Translations under genes and position numbers: made by a program
NCBI GenBank assembly: GCA_963932145.1
Contig: OZ010616.1
Span: forward strand, 47,923,427-47,987,426
Origin: Acanthosepion lycidas
Lineage: Eukaryota > Mollusca > Cephalopoda > Sepiida > Sepiidae
DNA: 64,000 bases
Reading direction: 5' to 3'
The notes under the pieces: model-generated
Database searches by the model: none
Told to the model about the DNA's origin: nothing
Seen by the model: only the letters and a program-made list of their open reading frames with translations
Shown: piece after piece, positions 1-10,431 of the stretch
Numbering within the stretch: the first letter of the stretch is position 1
Layout of the letters: every line of letters starts with the position of its first letter

Positions 1-237
1 TAGTTCTCATACAAAATATTCTAAATGTTTTTTATTATTACTAAATGTATTGTGGAGAGATGAATCCAAATTTGAACATTTTTGCACTATGAAGATCCTG
101 GGGAAAGACTGAAAAATAAAAGCAGATGCACTGTAGTTACTGAAATCTTAATTTTTACTCTAAAAAAATACAAAAATATCTCATTCATTTTAAGTTGTTT
201 TTTTAAAGAAATACAGGATGTCCCCAGGATGTTAACT

Positions 238-241
<4 letters not shown>

Positions 242-290
<49 letters not shown>

Positions 291-396
291 TGAGCTTTTA
301 TATTATTATATTCTTACTCTGTCCTGGACATTCTACCTGGATTCTATTCTCTTGGGAATTTATTTATATAAATATTTATATATATATATATATATA

Positions 397-446
<50 letters not shown>

Positions 447-471
447 TGACCACTAATATTATCTATCTATC

Positions 472-531
<60 letters not shown>
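242..531. repeat. (TA)n microsatellite cluster
   Basis: Three long runs of alternating TA (about 242-287, 363-443 and 464-531) separated by short unique AT-rich sequence. Open frames reading Tyr-Ile repeats here are products of the repeat and not genes. The last run ends at the left tip of a palindromic element. Confidence 0.97.
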
Positions 532-532
<1 letters not shown>

Positions 533-533
<1 letters not shown>

Positions 534-803
534 AAATTAATTGATTTAAAATATGTTTTTTTTCACTACACAGTTCCAACCATGTTTCAAAAATGGAAGC
601 TAAAAGCCCCAAATTTAATTTTGTAATTAAATTAAAGATATTAGTTCCATTTCATCCTCAAGCGAAAAATTCACTTGAGGATGAAATGGAAATGATGTCT
701 TTAATTTAATTACAAAATTAAATTCGGGGCTTTTAGCTTCCATTTTTGAAACATGGTTAGAACTGGGTAACGAAAAAAAACATATTTCAAATCAATTAAT
801 TTA
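533..803. repeat. 271-bp near-perfect palindrome (foldback element)
   Basis: The left half (533-666) is repeated in inverse order in the right half (670-803) with only a handful of mismatches. Both tips read TAAATTAATTGATTT or its complement, and the centre lies near 668 in AAGCGAAAAATTCACTTG. No coding potential. It abuts a (TA)n run. The central GAGGATGAAA resembles the 3' part of the hammerhead-like motifs elsewhere in the window, but no CTGANGA partner is seen. Confidence 0.9.
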
Positions 804-890
804 TATTATTAATGCTCTGTAAATTTACATTGAGCACTATTTTGTAAAAATAAAAATATCTATAAGAACACCGGATTATATATCTTACTA

Positions 891-980
891 TTCTTTATAT
901 ATATATATATATATGTTTTTGTGTGTGTGTATGTTTGTGTGTGTATGTGTTTGCGTGTGTGTACGTGTGTGTGTGTGTAA
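891..980. repeat. (TA)n and TG-rich microsatellite
   Basis: A short TA run followed by interrupted TG repeats. Confidence 0.9.
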
Positions 981-1029
981 ATATTCTCAAATAACGTGTA
1001 TGTCTAGAGAAGACAAAATGAATAAAAGG

Positions 1030-1151
1030 AGACGAAGAAAAACTATTCTTAGCCAATGTGTTTCTTAGCTGATAAGTTTCATCCTCTGAGGGACTTTATA
1101 AAATTCCTTGGAAGATAAAACACATCAGCTAACAATAGTTTTTCCTCTTGT

Positions 1152-1165
<14 letters not shown>
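1030..1165 (-). ncRNA. Palindrome enclosing a hammerhead-like motif (degenerate)
   Basis: The outer arms (about 1030-1070 and 1114-1160) are inverted copies, for example GAAAAACTATT paired with AATAGTTTTTC. Read on the minus strand, the inner part has AAAGTCC, a six-base loop, GGAT and then GAAAC at about 1072-1100. This is the stem II-GAAA half of a hammerhead core. The CTGANGA half is eroded to TTTATAA, so activity is unlikely. A (TA)n tract starts immediately to the right. Confidence 0.45.

Positions 1166-1206
<41 letters not shown>
1155..1206. repeat. (TA)n microsatellite
   Basis: About 50 bp of uninterrupted TA. Confidence 0.97.
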
Positions 1207-1211
<5 letters not shown>

Positions 1212-1609
1212 TGTGGTTTGCTTCATTTGTGAGATATTTACTATTTCTTATTGTTTGCTTTCTTTGTTTTTAGCGTAACTTAAATTGTTACACTTAATTT
1301 CTACCACTTACACAAGAGATTCTTTTTACTTTTTATCCTTCCCTATCTCTTTTTATATCATTTTTTTTACTAACTTATTTCAATTCTAAGAGATTTTCTT
1401 AATACACAATTCTTTTCTCTTTTCATAAAAATTTTCATGCTTTCTTCTTACTTTTTCTCATTTTATTCTAAAATGGGAACAGAATTTTTTAATTTCCCCC
1501 TGTCTCTTCTCACTCTATGTAAAAAGGTTGCTTGGCTCTCCTTCCAGAACAATTCCTGGATCTATTGGTGATATTACTAGCTGAAAATATATAAATATTA
1601 CTATATTCT
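1207..1609. other. Unassigned T-rich spacer
   Basis: No reading frame, RNA gene or repeat recognised. The right edge (1573-1592) contains ACTAGCTGAAAATATA, which recurs at 4541-4556 just outside the other end of the gypsy element. Confidence 0.6.
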
Positions 1610-1866
1610 TGTTGTGGAGTTATTTCGCAGTGGAGGCTTGTATTTGTACTAAATCGGTCCTAAATAGGTCGACGTACAAAAAGTTAGGAACTTGATATAA
1701 TAGTTATTACGCAGAGTAATCTTATTGTGGTCGCTGACTACTTTCGTATTCAACTAACTATTGACTACTGTTGTCTGACATCGACTGAACCTCATTTGTC
1801 TTACTACTCCTACTTATATTAGGTGGGAGAGTCTATTAACTATAGAATAGGTGTTTCACCATAACG
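1610..1866 (-). repeat. 3' LTR of the gypsy element
   Basis: Segment 1749-1866 matches 4417-4536. The left limit at 1610 is set by a TG on the plus strand (CA end of a minus LTR) and is approximate. The outer third differs between the two LTRs. Confidence 0.6.
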
Positions 1867-2034
1867 CCCACCTCCTAAAACTTTACTCTGTAGGAGTAAA
1901 ACAGTTTTCTTTATTTATTTTTTACAGGAAATATGAAGAAAAAAAAACTTCATTTTTTTTAGCAACATCATAGCATATCTCCTATGTTTTGGATCCACTT
2001 TTAAATGATCGGTTGCCTTTCTTTTTCTCCTGAA

Positions 2035-2262
2035 TCAGCATACCTCAGGTAAAATCGTTGCAGGCATTGTTAGATCAAGCGTATCAAGAATCACCTCCAT
2101 CGGCGTTTCTTTCACAGGACCGCTGTCAACCCCATCTGAAGAGCGTTGTCTGATCTGGTTAATGTGTCGTCTGCATGTGAATTTTTCGCCTTTCACCAAG
2201 TACATCATATTGCCAATCCGCTTTTCTATTTTTTGGTATCTCCATAGTGTTACCAGAAACAA
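2035..2262 (-). pseudogene. Gypsy integrase C-terminal tail
   Basis: The translated segment contains IGNMMYLVKG followed by RRHINQIR. This pattern is typical of the last ~70 residues of gypsy polyproteins, downstream of the integrase core, where the small chromodomain-like or GPY-like fold ends. The integrase catalytic D,D,E residues are not present. A deletion separates this piece from the reverse transcriptase start at 2454. Confidence 0.75.
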
Positions 2263-2453
2263 CCTTCCACTTTGAGCTTCTTAAGGATGGGGTCACAGTT
2301 TCTGCAGGTTCTTCTTGTGGTTCTTAACGTTTTCTGTGGTGACTTCAGTTGATTTAAATCATTTAATAATACTTCATGTCCTTGGCTGCAGGTAACTCGC
2401 TTCCCAGTTTTTCTCGGTGTCAGCTTCATCTTTACTTTCTGGGGCTTTTTTTT

Positions 2454-2642
2454 TCACGTATACCGTTGGTGTTGCCCATTCACTAACTCAACTTTTTTAA
2501 GTACACCGGTTTTCTCTAATCTGTCCAATTCTTTATCTATCTGTTCAATTGAGGCAAACGGCACATTCCTTTTCTTTTTGAATACTGCCTGAGCGTTTTC
2601 TTTTAGCTGGAATTTTGCCTCCATCTTCGTACACGTTTCCAA
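2454..2642 (-). pseudogene. Gypsy reverse transcriptase N-terminal fragment
   Basis: Sixty-two codons resembling the entry into a gypsy RT domain: a KLKENAQ-type stretch, then KKRNVPFA and a DKELDRLEKTGVL helix that normally precedes RT box 1. Nothing of the catalytic YXDD region follows, since the reading frame stops and the next recognisable piece is the integrase tail. Clade is uncertain but it resembles invertebrate K02A2.6-like gypsy elements. Confidence 0.75.
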
Positions 2643-2825
2643 CCCTGGAGAAAAAACAATAGGAAATATTTCCTTAAGTTTCCTTATTAATTTTTGGGCT
2701 TCGGTAGTTAAACTTTCTACCTTGTAACAGAAGGAATTTATCAGCAGATCCCATAATTGGAATTCTGTTATCCAATTTGTACCAAATATATTTGTGGTAT
2801 TTTCTATGATAAATAGTTTAGCTTT

Positions 2826-3110
2826 TCACATTTTTTTATTTAACGTGATATTTGTAACAAATTCCCCAATAAATTGTATTTTTTCTCCCGCCACTGACCT
2901 CATGAATTTCCTTGTCTTCATTAAACTTGGTTTCTCCAACTTCTTCCACGTATGCAAATTTATGATAGATAGATCTGAGCCAGTGTCAAGTTTCATTTTC
3001 GTATTTTTATTACTTATTTCAACAGTAACAAATTTTCTGGTTATTCCATCTTTTACCTTGTTGGACTTTAATTTTATTTTATTGTCTTTATTTTTTGACC
3101 TGCAGTGCAA
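2826..3110 (-). pseudogene. Retropepsin-like protease of the gypsy element
   Basis: A 94-codon frame carrying the aspartic protease active site KLDTGSDLSIIN (around residues 40-51) with a downstream flap-like region. Retropepsins cleave the Gag-Pol precursor as homodimers. The frame overlaps the end of the gag frame (3074-3110), which suggests ancestral frameshifting or a later frameshift mutation. Confidence 0.8.
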
Positions 3111-3601
3111 GCTTTTATGACCAACTCTTTTATAGTTGAAACAATTTTATTCCTAAAATCGCAGTATCTGTACCAGTGAAGTTCACCACAAGCAAAACAT
3201 GGCTTTGGGAGTTTTTGTTTATTTTTCTCTGGTATTTCACTTTTTGCTTGATAATCCGCAATTTTAGAATTCTTTTTGGTAAACTGACTTTCTCCTTTGT
3301 AGCGTATTTTCCTTACATGTGAAACACCAGACTGTTCTATTGTTTTTGAATCTTTCTTTATGCTAACATATCTTGTGCAGTTTTCTGCCAATTTCTGTAC
3401 CGTAATACTTGGATTGCTTTCCAATTTTGCCAGAACTAATTTTCTCAACTCTGCGTCTCTTTCTGATAATAGCCCCTGAACAAATACCAAGCATTTAAAA
3501 TTGTCTGCGCTTAACTCTGCCAGCTTGAATTCTTCACAATGCTTATTCACATTGGCTGCATACGTTATATAGTCTTGTTCGTCATCTTTCATCAGATTCA
3601 A
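3074..3601 (-). pseudogene. Gypsy Gag, C-terminal half with nucleocapsid zinc knuckle
   Basis: A 175-codon frame. Residues about 1-95 are helical, capsid-like. Near residue 134 lies a single CCHC knuckle, CFACGELHWYRYC (C-x2-C-x3-H-x4-C), the form with short spacing seen in several invertebrate gypsy Gags, where it binds element RNA. It continues the upstream gag frame at 3639-4148 after a frameshift or stop. Confidence 0.8.
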
Positions 3602-3638
3602 ACATTTCCATCTCTTGTGAAGCAGAGATGTCTTTTTA

Positions 3639-4148
3639 CTAAATAATTTGCTTAATATATTTACTGCCTTCGGTAAATGTCAACTTGCTAGTTTTTTTCA
3701 GTAAAATGTAGTTTACCAACTTGTTATGCTCAGCAGTTCCTAATTTGCTTAAAAGAAGTCTAACCTTCTTTCCTTCAGACCATGAGTGGCAGTGCTCGTT
3801 ATACACGTCCGTATATTTTTTATAATACTCCTCAAAAGTTATCTCTTCATCTGGACTGTATGTGAATATTTCAATTGAATTCCATATTGTATTCTCTGGG
3901 AAAGAATCATTTTGTAGATTTTTCTCTTTCCTCTTCTCGGTTATTTCCAGAATTTTGTTTTGAAACTTCCTATGGATCTGTTCCATTTTTTGTTGGAATT
4001 GCATTTGTCTATTGAAAGTTTCCTCCTGTAGCTGCATCTGTAATGTTTTTTGTTGCTCTAATATTGTCATCTGTTGTTCCAACTGGAACTTAAAGAATTC
4101 CCGGAATATATTTTTGCATTCCTCCATCTTTGCAAAAAGTTTACACAA
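3639..4148 (-). pseudogene. Gypsy Gag, N-terminal half
   Basis: A 169-codon frame starting with a Gln/Glu-rich coiled coil (residues about 20-80) followed by a capsid-like region containing FEEYYKKYTDVY and KVRLLLSKLGTAEHNK, as in Gags of the retropepsin/CCHC gypsy group. Gag forms the virus-like particle in the cytoplasm. It lies directly inside the 5' LTR. Confidence 0.75.
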
Positions 4149-4308
4149 TGCCTAAATACTGTAGTGGGGGGGGGAGGTCCTACGAATTTGCAATTTGTGA
4201 CCTATTTGTGCAAACTGTATTATCGAAAAAAACATATTTCTTTTCTTAGTTGAGAATACGACAGATTTTTTTATCACTAAGTTGATGTCGTGGCTTTGTC
4301 ACTAAAGT

Positions 4309-4536
4309 TATTGTGGCGAGCAAATTTTTTCTTCCTCCATATGAGTGTGAATCCTCGTCACCAATGTTGTTGTGGCAAGCAAAATTTTCTTCCTCCGAAT
4401 GAGTGTGAATCCTCAATTCGACTAACTGTTGACTACTGTCGTCCAACATTGACTGACCCTCATTTCTCTTACTACTCTTACTTATATTAGGTGGGAGAGT
4501 CTATTAACTATAGAATAGGTGTGTTTCACCATAACA
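4309..4536 (-). repeat. 5' LTR of the gypsy element with an internal ~65-bp duplication
   Basis: Segment 4417-4536 matches the other LTR. Two imperfect copies of a unit containing TTGTGGC-AGCAAA and CTTCCTCC-ATGAGTGTG lie side by side at about 4309-4371 and 4372-4418. Confidence 0.65.
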
Positions 4537-4749
4537 ATTCTACTAGCTGAAAATATAAATTAAATTAAAAGGCATGCAGGTATTCACTTTTCACTGTTGG
4601 TTAATGCTGGTGCCATTTGTTATGGGTACTAAAGATATTATATTATAAAATATATAATTATAATATTATATTGTATTATCAACAAGATATTAAGTTGTGT
4701 TTCAAGTTTTGTTGTAATTCTTCCAATGTCTCATTAGTCTATTCACTAC

Positions 4750-4891
4750 CAGTGCCAGATTAACTATTGTGCCTAGTTGTGCTTAAGCACAGGGCCCCAT
4801 TAACTGGTAGAGAGGCATCTTCCTTCCATGTCTGTGTAGGTATGTCAGGCCTACCTCCTTTAGGGCCTCATTTGTCCTAAATCTGGCAATG
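4750..4891. mobile_element. hAT-like MITE
   Basis: A 142-bp element with terminal inverted repeats CAGTGCCAGATT (left) and AAATCTGGCAATG (right). The flanking 8-mers TTCACTAC and CACATTAC agree at 5 of 8 positions, compatible with an eroded 8-bp hAT duplication. There is a GGCCC-rich centre and no coding capacity. Confidence 0.6.
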
Positions 4892-4959
4892 CACATTACA
4901 TAGCTTTTTTACAATTTCTGCTGATACATTTAAAAGTTTCTTGATCAACAAAGATTCTT

Positions 4960-5172
4960 CATGGGTGTGTTGGTTAAAGCACATTGGATCTAATAATGGA
5001 TCCAACTGTCCTGGGAATGCAGATTTGGATCCTTCTAGAGAGTGCATATTTTTTTTTGATAAGATTTCTCAAATATTCAGGCTGGTAGATGAAAATAAAT
5101 ATACTGTTTAATAAATAAGTGGAGTGTTTACTCAAATAAGAGTATCCACTAAAAATAATGTATAAAATTGTG
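4960..5172 (+). mobile_element. tRNA-derived SINE, AGGC-GGTA family, old copy
   Basis: The head has an A box-like TGGTTAAAGCA and a B box-like GATTTGGATCC. The tail (ATTCAGGCTGGTA, then a run related to TACTGTTTA and GAGTGTTTACT) is shared with the copies at 33560-33803, 54395-54570 and 60270-60500. Confidence 0.55.
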
Positions 5173-5385
5173 TAAATTAACAATCTAATAAATAAATAGA
5201 GCTTATTATTTTTGTTGTTAGTCTTAAAAACAAAGAAAATGTATGAATTCACTTTTAAATGTTTAAGTTTTACTTCAATTATAATCATTGCTTTTTAAAA
5301 CAAACATTTCTGAGGAGTGAAGGTGGTTAAAATAATAGTGGTGTCAAGGGAAAAATGTCTTTTTTTACACTCTATTTTTTTGCAG

Positions 5386-5521
5386 GCATATGAAGGTATA
5401 GTTTTGCTTTTCATTCTTCGGAGCTTTAATCGAGGAATAAATGGGGTTGTACTATCATATCCTGTTGGCACTCCTACATTATTTAAAAACAACCAGAAGA
5501 AAAAGATTAACCGGTGTCATT
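5386..5521 (+). CDS. Possible host exon (unidentified)
   Basis: A 136-nt open segment bounded by a strong acceptor (T-rich tract then GCAG at 5382-5385) and a donor-like GTAAGA starting at 5522. It encodes 45 codons with a hydrophobic stretch (IVLLFIL) followed by a basic end (KNNQKKK). I do not recognise the protein. It sits between a SINE and a gypsy remnant, so it could be chance or part of an unrecognised element. No partner exon is visible. Confidence 0.25.
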
Positions 5522-5697
5522 GTAAGACTGATTCAGGATATAAGAAAGGTCTTCTGCAGCCCAGATGACTAGGATCAAAGTGTAGTATATGTTCCAGCAG
5601 CTTACAGACCCACAGCTCCAGCCATTATCATCATCTCCAGTTTGCCATAGCTGCAGCCAACTCCAGCAATCCTCACTAGCATTAAAAATATGCAATG

Positions 5698-5806
5698 AAC
5701 TCTTAGGACAATACTCTACAGCAACTGCAAAACTGTCCTTTTCAGGACAATGCTTTACAACAACCAGAAAACTGTCCTTTTTAGGGCAATGCTTTTCTCA
5801 CCCTCT
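5698..5806 (+). repeat. 39-bp tandem hairpin repeat, left flank
   Basis: About 2.5 units each holding AACTGTCCTTTT-AGGAC, in which GTCC pairs with GGAC across a short T-rich loop. The same unit is repeated on the right flank at 7735-7912. Confidence 0.8.
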
Positions 5807-6173
5807 ACATGAATATGCAGATATTTTTACTGATGAGTTAGTGGACTTTTTTGAAGATGTCATGGAATTAGTCATACACGTATTTGAAAAATACAATTAT
5901 TGAAAGGATTGGATGTTCTGACAAAGAGTAACTATACAAATTTTTAGCCACACCAATAGAGGTGACAGGACCCCATCCCAACTACTCCACTTTATGAGAA
6001 GCCACTCAAGTCAATACACCATGACAAAACCCATCCTCTGTGGTCTGTAGATGGATAGACTATGAGGGACTGTGGTACAGATACTTGTACCTATGACTGA
6101 AGACATCCACCTTGACAAACTGGCTGATGTTGATGACAGCACTTTTGTTACATATAATTGAGGTGTTAACTCA

Positions 6174-6715
6174 GTGCATGAAGCCCATGAACCTGCCAAC
6201 ACAAACACATGGTATATAGAAAAGGCATTGACAGGCCTGCAGAACCAAATGCAAGAGATGCAACTTACTCTGAGCAGATCAAGAGACAGATCTCCAGTTC
6301 AAGACAGTAGGGTGCATGGACATAGCCACAGTCAGCAGAGACAGAACAATCAATCCCTCTGAGACAAAGCAAGGAACTGCAAAAAGCCTTACAAATATCA
6401 GATGGGCCAGGGAAACTGAAAGACCAGAAGTTAGCAGCATCAGACCCAGTCAGTGGAAAAATACAATGCTACTTATTCTATGTATGGGACAAAAACAATG
6501 GATTAAAGTTCCTCATGGACACAGAAGCAGTGATTAATATGCTACTCCCTACAGACCATCACACCCTCAAACCCACCCAGTTTAAGCTCCATGCAGCTAA
6601 CGGCTCTCACATAAAGATTTACAAAGGCTCTCACCATAAACATTGGCATGTGACATGACTTTTACATATGATTAGTTGATGTCAGGACACCTATATTTGG
6701 AGCAGATTTCTTGGC
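6174..6715 (+). pseudogene. Gypsy Gag end and protease (broken)
   Basis: A Gag-like Gln/Ser-rich segment (6174-6362) is followed, after frame changes, by a protease segment at about 6500-6715. The active-site triplet reads FLMDTEAVINML with DTE where DTG or DTA is expected, and is followed by an eroded flap and ILGADFL-like end. The catalytic Asp remains but the Gly is lost and frame breaks preclude function. Confidence 0.65.
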
Positions 6716-6899
6716 ATATTTTAATTTGTTGGTGTTATGAGAAGCCTGCTGGACAATACAACAAGCATCTGTATCAATGGTACCCACACACATTACAACA
6801 CAACTGGAATCAGTGTTTCAATTTGCCGCAATCATGAGTTCATGGACATATTGAATCGGTACACAGAAATCACACTGCTATTTAAGAATACTGATTCAG

Positions 6900-7292
6900 A
6901 AAAGCATCAAACCCTAACCTTGACCTAATCAAGGCATACCACCAAATCTCCATGGCTATGGTTGACATTCCCAAAACAGTGGTTACCATGCCATTTTGGC
7001 CTATATATTTATAAAAATACCATTTAGCTACAGGAATGTCACTCAGACAATTCAGTGCCTAATCAGTGAAGTTTTATGTGGTTTGCCTTTCACATATGCA
7101 TACATTGATAATATCCTGATAGCTAGGGATTACATTAATGTACATAAACAGTATCTTCATGAAGTGTTTCAAAGATTGTCTCATTTTGATCTCCAGATCA
7201 ATTTAAAGAAATGTGTCTTTGGTTCACTAAGCATCAACTTCCTTGAACATAACATTGACACCAATGGTATCTCGCCTCTACTAGAAGATTAA
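6900..7292 (+). pseudogene. Gypsy reverse transcriptase, catalytic box mutated
   Basis: The segment before 6996 encodes LIKAYHQI (RT box with the first catalytic Asp eroded from V/LDL). The frame 6996-7292 has CGLPFTYAYIDNILIA, where the YIDD metal-binding pair has become YIDN, then INLKKCVFG and FLEHNID. Similar to CsRn1-type gypsy RTs. The second catalytic Asp of the box is lost, so this copy is dead even apart from frame breaks. Confidence 0.8.
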
Positions 7293-7735
7293 AGACATCT
7301 AGGACTTTTCTACACCAACTTCCATTAAACAATTACTATTTTTCATCAGAATGGTCAATTTCTACTTAAGATTTGTGCCAAATTGTTCAGAAATACTTCA
7401 TCCCTTAACAAATCTTCTTCAGAAGAACAAAAACATCACTTTGGAGGATGATGCCATACAAGCATTTAATACTGCAAAAACCACACTTGCTGATTTAAAA
7501 AAATTGTCATTGATTGACAATGATCCACTAACAAAAATATTACAGACTAAAGATGGGGTAGGCTCAATCATTGAGAAAAACTAAAGTCCCATCATAAACC
7601 AATCGCTTTCTTCTCAGCAAAACTCTCATCAGCTGAAACCAGATACAGTACTTTCTCCAGAGAACTACTGACTATTTACTTAACCATCAAACATTTCTGC
7701 CATGTGCTCAAGGGAATAGATTCCTCTCTAGGACT
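7293..7735 (+). pseudogene. Gypsy RT connection and RNase H fragment
   Basis: Frame 7351-7584 (MVNFYLRFVPNC, then LHPLTNLL) is the usual link between RT and RNase H in gypsy polyproteins. Further downstream, broken pieces correspond to FSAKLSSAETRYSTFSREL and an IYLTIKHF-like helix, the RNase H domain. No integrase follows before the right flank. Confidence 0.75.
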
Positions 7736-7912
7736 TCAAAACTGTCTTTTTAAGGACAGCACTCTATAGTGGCCACAAAACTGTCCTTTTCAGGACAACT
7801 CTCTTCAGCAAAAACAAAATTGTCCTTTTCTCAACAATGCTCTTCAGTAGTTACAAAACTGTCCTTTTCAGGATAGTGCTCTTCAGTGACTACAAAACTG
7901 TTAGTTTCTCTT
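7735..7912 (+). repeat. 39-bp tandem hairpin repeat, right flank
   Basis: Four full units and a partial one with an exact 39-bp period, each containing ACAAAACTGTCCTTTT and most containing the complementary AGGAC. More copies than on the left flank. Confidence 0.85.
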
Positions 7913-7960
7913 CTTGCCCTCTAAATGAACATGCAGAGATATTTTTTACCTAGTGCACCA

Positions 7961-8853
7961 TAACCTTATTTTATTGATGTATTTTTTTTAATGAAAATAA
8001 ACTTGGCAATATATTTTTACTCAAGTCTTTGTTTTGTTTGTTATTGTCTTCTGTCATTCAATCTATCTTTGTGGTCCAATATACACAGTATAATGATTTT
8101 TCCTGTTTCACTTTCCCTGTTGGTTTACAATAATTATATATTTTAATATTTTTTCTTGTCATTTATTCACTTGTTGCATGGTTTTTAATATATCTCTTTA
8201 AAAACTACATTAAAATTTTATAGCCCTCCCACCTCTCAAAAGATGTTCAAATTTCTTTTATTCAATATATCCTCAATATTAAACTAAAAATAAAATTGAG
8301 ATAGCAACTGATCCTCTGTTTTAATTCCTTGCTATAAGTGAAAACAATTATAATAAACATTATTTTAATATTGATGTATATTTAAAAATATTTATATAGT
8401 ATTAGTAATAGAATTACTACAAGTGAAAGGTTTGCCACTTAGCTGATAGATGTTAACTTCTGCATCATAACTCCAGAGTTTCACTTTGTCCATTTGTCAG
8501 GGGGTATCAGCAACTGACTGTTTATATTAAATTTTTCTTTTTTTTTCATTTTTTATGTACATTTTTCATTAGTGCAAGTTTTTAATTATGTTTTTTTAGA
8601 GTGTATGTGTATGTACATGTGTTTGTTCATGCTCATGTGTGTGCTCACCCATATAGATATTTTGTTCTATATTACAATATGTATTTTAATAGCAAAAGAT
8701 TATGTAATAATCTGAATGTTTTCATAAAAAGCAAAATTAAGACGAAGAAAACTATTTAGAAATTAATAATGAAAATATATAGCACCATGGATAATTAGCT
8801 TATTGTATGAGATACTAGTGAAGTAATTGTTGTTAGACAAAATTTAAAGTGCA
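7961..8853. other. AT-rich spacer
   Basis: No gene or clear repeat recognised. Confidence 0.6.
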
Positions 8854-9049
8854 AGATGGTTCAAAAGTCTTGTCACACCTTACCTCTCCTCCAAATTGTT
8901 GGAGATTGTGTCAGCCATTTGAAATAGAAAATTATATTATGACTGAACACAGATTCTTATTAATGTCATAAACACTTTGGTTGATTTCAATAAAAGATAT
9001 TCTTTCTTTCTCCTTTGTGATATTTAAATTTGGCATTTTGAACCATCTC
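8854..9049. mobile_element. Possible 196-bp MITE
   Basis: AGATGGTTCAAAA at 8854 is matched by the inverse TTTTGAACCATCT ending at 9048. The interior is AT-rich and non-coding. The class is not assigned. Confidence 0.35.
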
Positions 9050-10431
9050 TTTCATTCTCAGCCTTAATATTTTTGCTTGTGGCTTAGACATCTCCCTATA
9101 CAAATTTCCTTAATCAAAACTATTGAATCTGATTTGATATTTGAAAACTTGAGAATCTTATTAAGTGCTGATTGTTCAAATATATTTAAAGATGTTTACT
9201 GATAGGGACTATTAATTTAATGAGTTGATGCTGAATCTGGATTCATATTGTCTTTGCATTTACAGTCACAGTGCATGAATAATTTTTGCCTCTGGTGAAT
9301 ATTGACTTTTTGAATTAATACTGACATAATCTGTCTGTTTGTAGAATTTGTATTTGTTTGCTTTTCGATATTACAAGATATTATAATATATATAATATAA
9401 TATTTATTAAAAGATATTTTTCAATGAGAGAGATAAATTTGTGTAATTATTTGATCTATACATTGTAGTGGATTCTCTCCCTAACTTAAAACAACCCTGT
9501 TTTTGCTTTTGATCACTGTGACTATCTCATACCACATGTTCTCAACTATAACCCCAACCCTGACTCTTAACTACTTAAACTGTTGTTTGATACAATATAA
9601 AAGTTTCATACAATATAAAAGTTGTTTGATACAATAATCATGGTTAGAAGTAGAGTATTTACAATTGACGCCATGTCAATTCCTTACCTATCTGATACTA
9701 TGTAGATTGGGTTTATTCATTTGGTCTCAATGTTTTTCTTTAGTGGCATATCAACACCTCTATGGGTTATTGAATGCTGAAATCTAAATATGAAAATTCA
9801 AACTTTATTATTAATTCAAGAGAATAACATTATTTCATGATTAAATTATAATTAACAGGTTTTTTACCAAATAATCTTACAGAATCAAATGAAGAGTGAA
9901 AACTTGTTTCTCCTTACAAGAAATAAGATTAATCATAGCAAATTGTTTTTTTTTTTAGATTTAAAAAAATTTTGACAATGTATGCCATGTCTTATAATGT
10001 ATTGATTGTCATTTTGCTATAAAAATTTATAGTTGGCAATTTTTTCATAAAATGAATTGCTCGGATTTTTACTATAAAAATGTATTTTTATATATTCTTA
10101 CTGTATTGATTTTTGTTTGGGGGTTCACTATTTGCTCATAGCTGGGACCATCACAGGTGCTAGCCGCTTGGGTTTGGATAGAATTGGGAACAGCAGCAAT
10201 TAAGAGGTAATTTCATACTCCTCAAATCCACCAGTCTCCTGATCAGAGGCTTTGCTGCTTGATGTAGTTTATCATCATACCTAGGATAGAGATTGGGCCA
10301 AACAAAATGTTGTAGAAAAGTACAAATATGAGTAATGTTTAAAAATTCATAGACAAATATGATTTAAGATCTCTCAATGGAAGTCAAATTCACCTGAGGA
10401 AGATCACCAAATGAATCGGCTATAAGACTAT
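9050..10431. other. AT-rich spacer with minor repeats
   Basis: No gene seen. A local duplication of GTTTGATACAATATAAAAG lies at 9595-9645. GGCATATCAAC-ACTCT-TGGGT-ATTGAATGC at 9743-9776 resembles 24915-24950. GATGTAGTTTATCATCATACC at 10261-10281 resembles two copies at 25434-25484. Confidence 0.5.

Larger units (their letters stand above)
1610..4536 (-). mobile_element. Internally deleted Ty3/gypsy LTR retrotransposon
   Basis: Minus-strand remnant with the order LTR, gag, zinc knuckle, protease, start of reverse transcriptase, then a jump to the tail after integrase and the second LTR. Most of RT, RNase H and the integrase core is missing. The two ends share a closely similar segment (1749-1866 and 4417-4536) whose outer edges read TGTTATGG (minus) at 4536 and the mutated CGTTATGG at 1866. 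A purine-rich GGAGGTGGG next to the inner edge near 1867-1876 could be the polypurine tract. The copy is defective and could move only with help in trans. Confidence 0.85.
5590..7960 (+). mobile_element. Degenerate Ty3/gypsy retrotransposon (CsRn1-like)
   Basis: Plus-strand remnant with gag, protease, RT and RNase H in order, all broken by stops and frameshifts. Both flanks carry the same 39-bp hairpin repeat followed by a CCCTCTA-ATGAA-ATGCAGA tail (5804-5826 and 7917-7942), so these flanks are probably the two LTRs. The integrase region is absent, implying an internal deletion or a truncated copy. Confidence 0.75.

Noticed and set aside
82..535. Open frames of 81-124 codons rich in Tyr-Ile
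   Set aside because: Pure (TA)n translation; recurs wherever TA tracts occur.
10391..10431. CTGAGGAAGATC...GAATC as a hammerhead-like box beside the gypsy LTR
   Set aside because: Neither G8/A9 context nor GAAA holds; similarity limited to a few bases.
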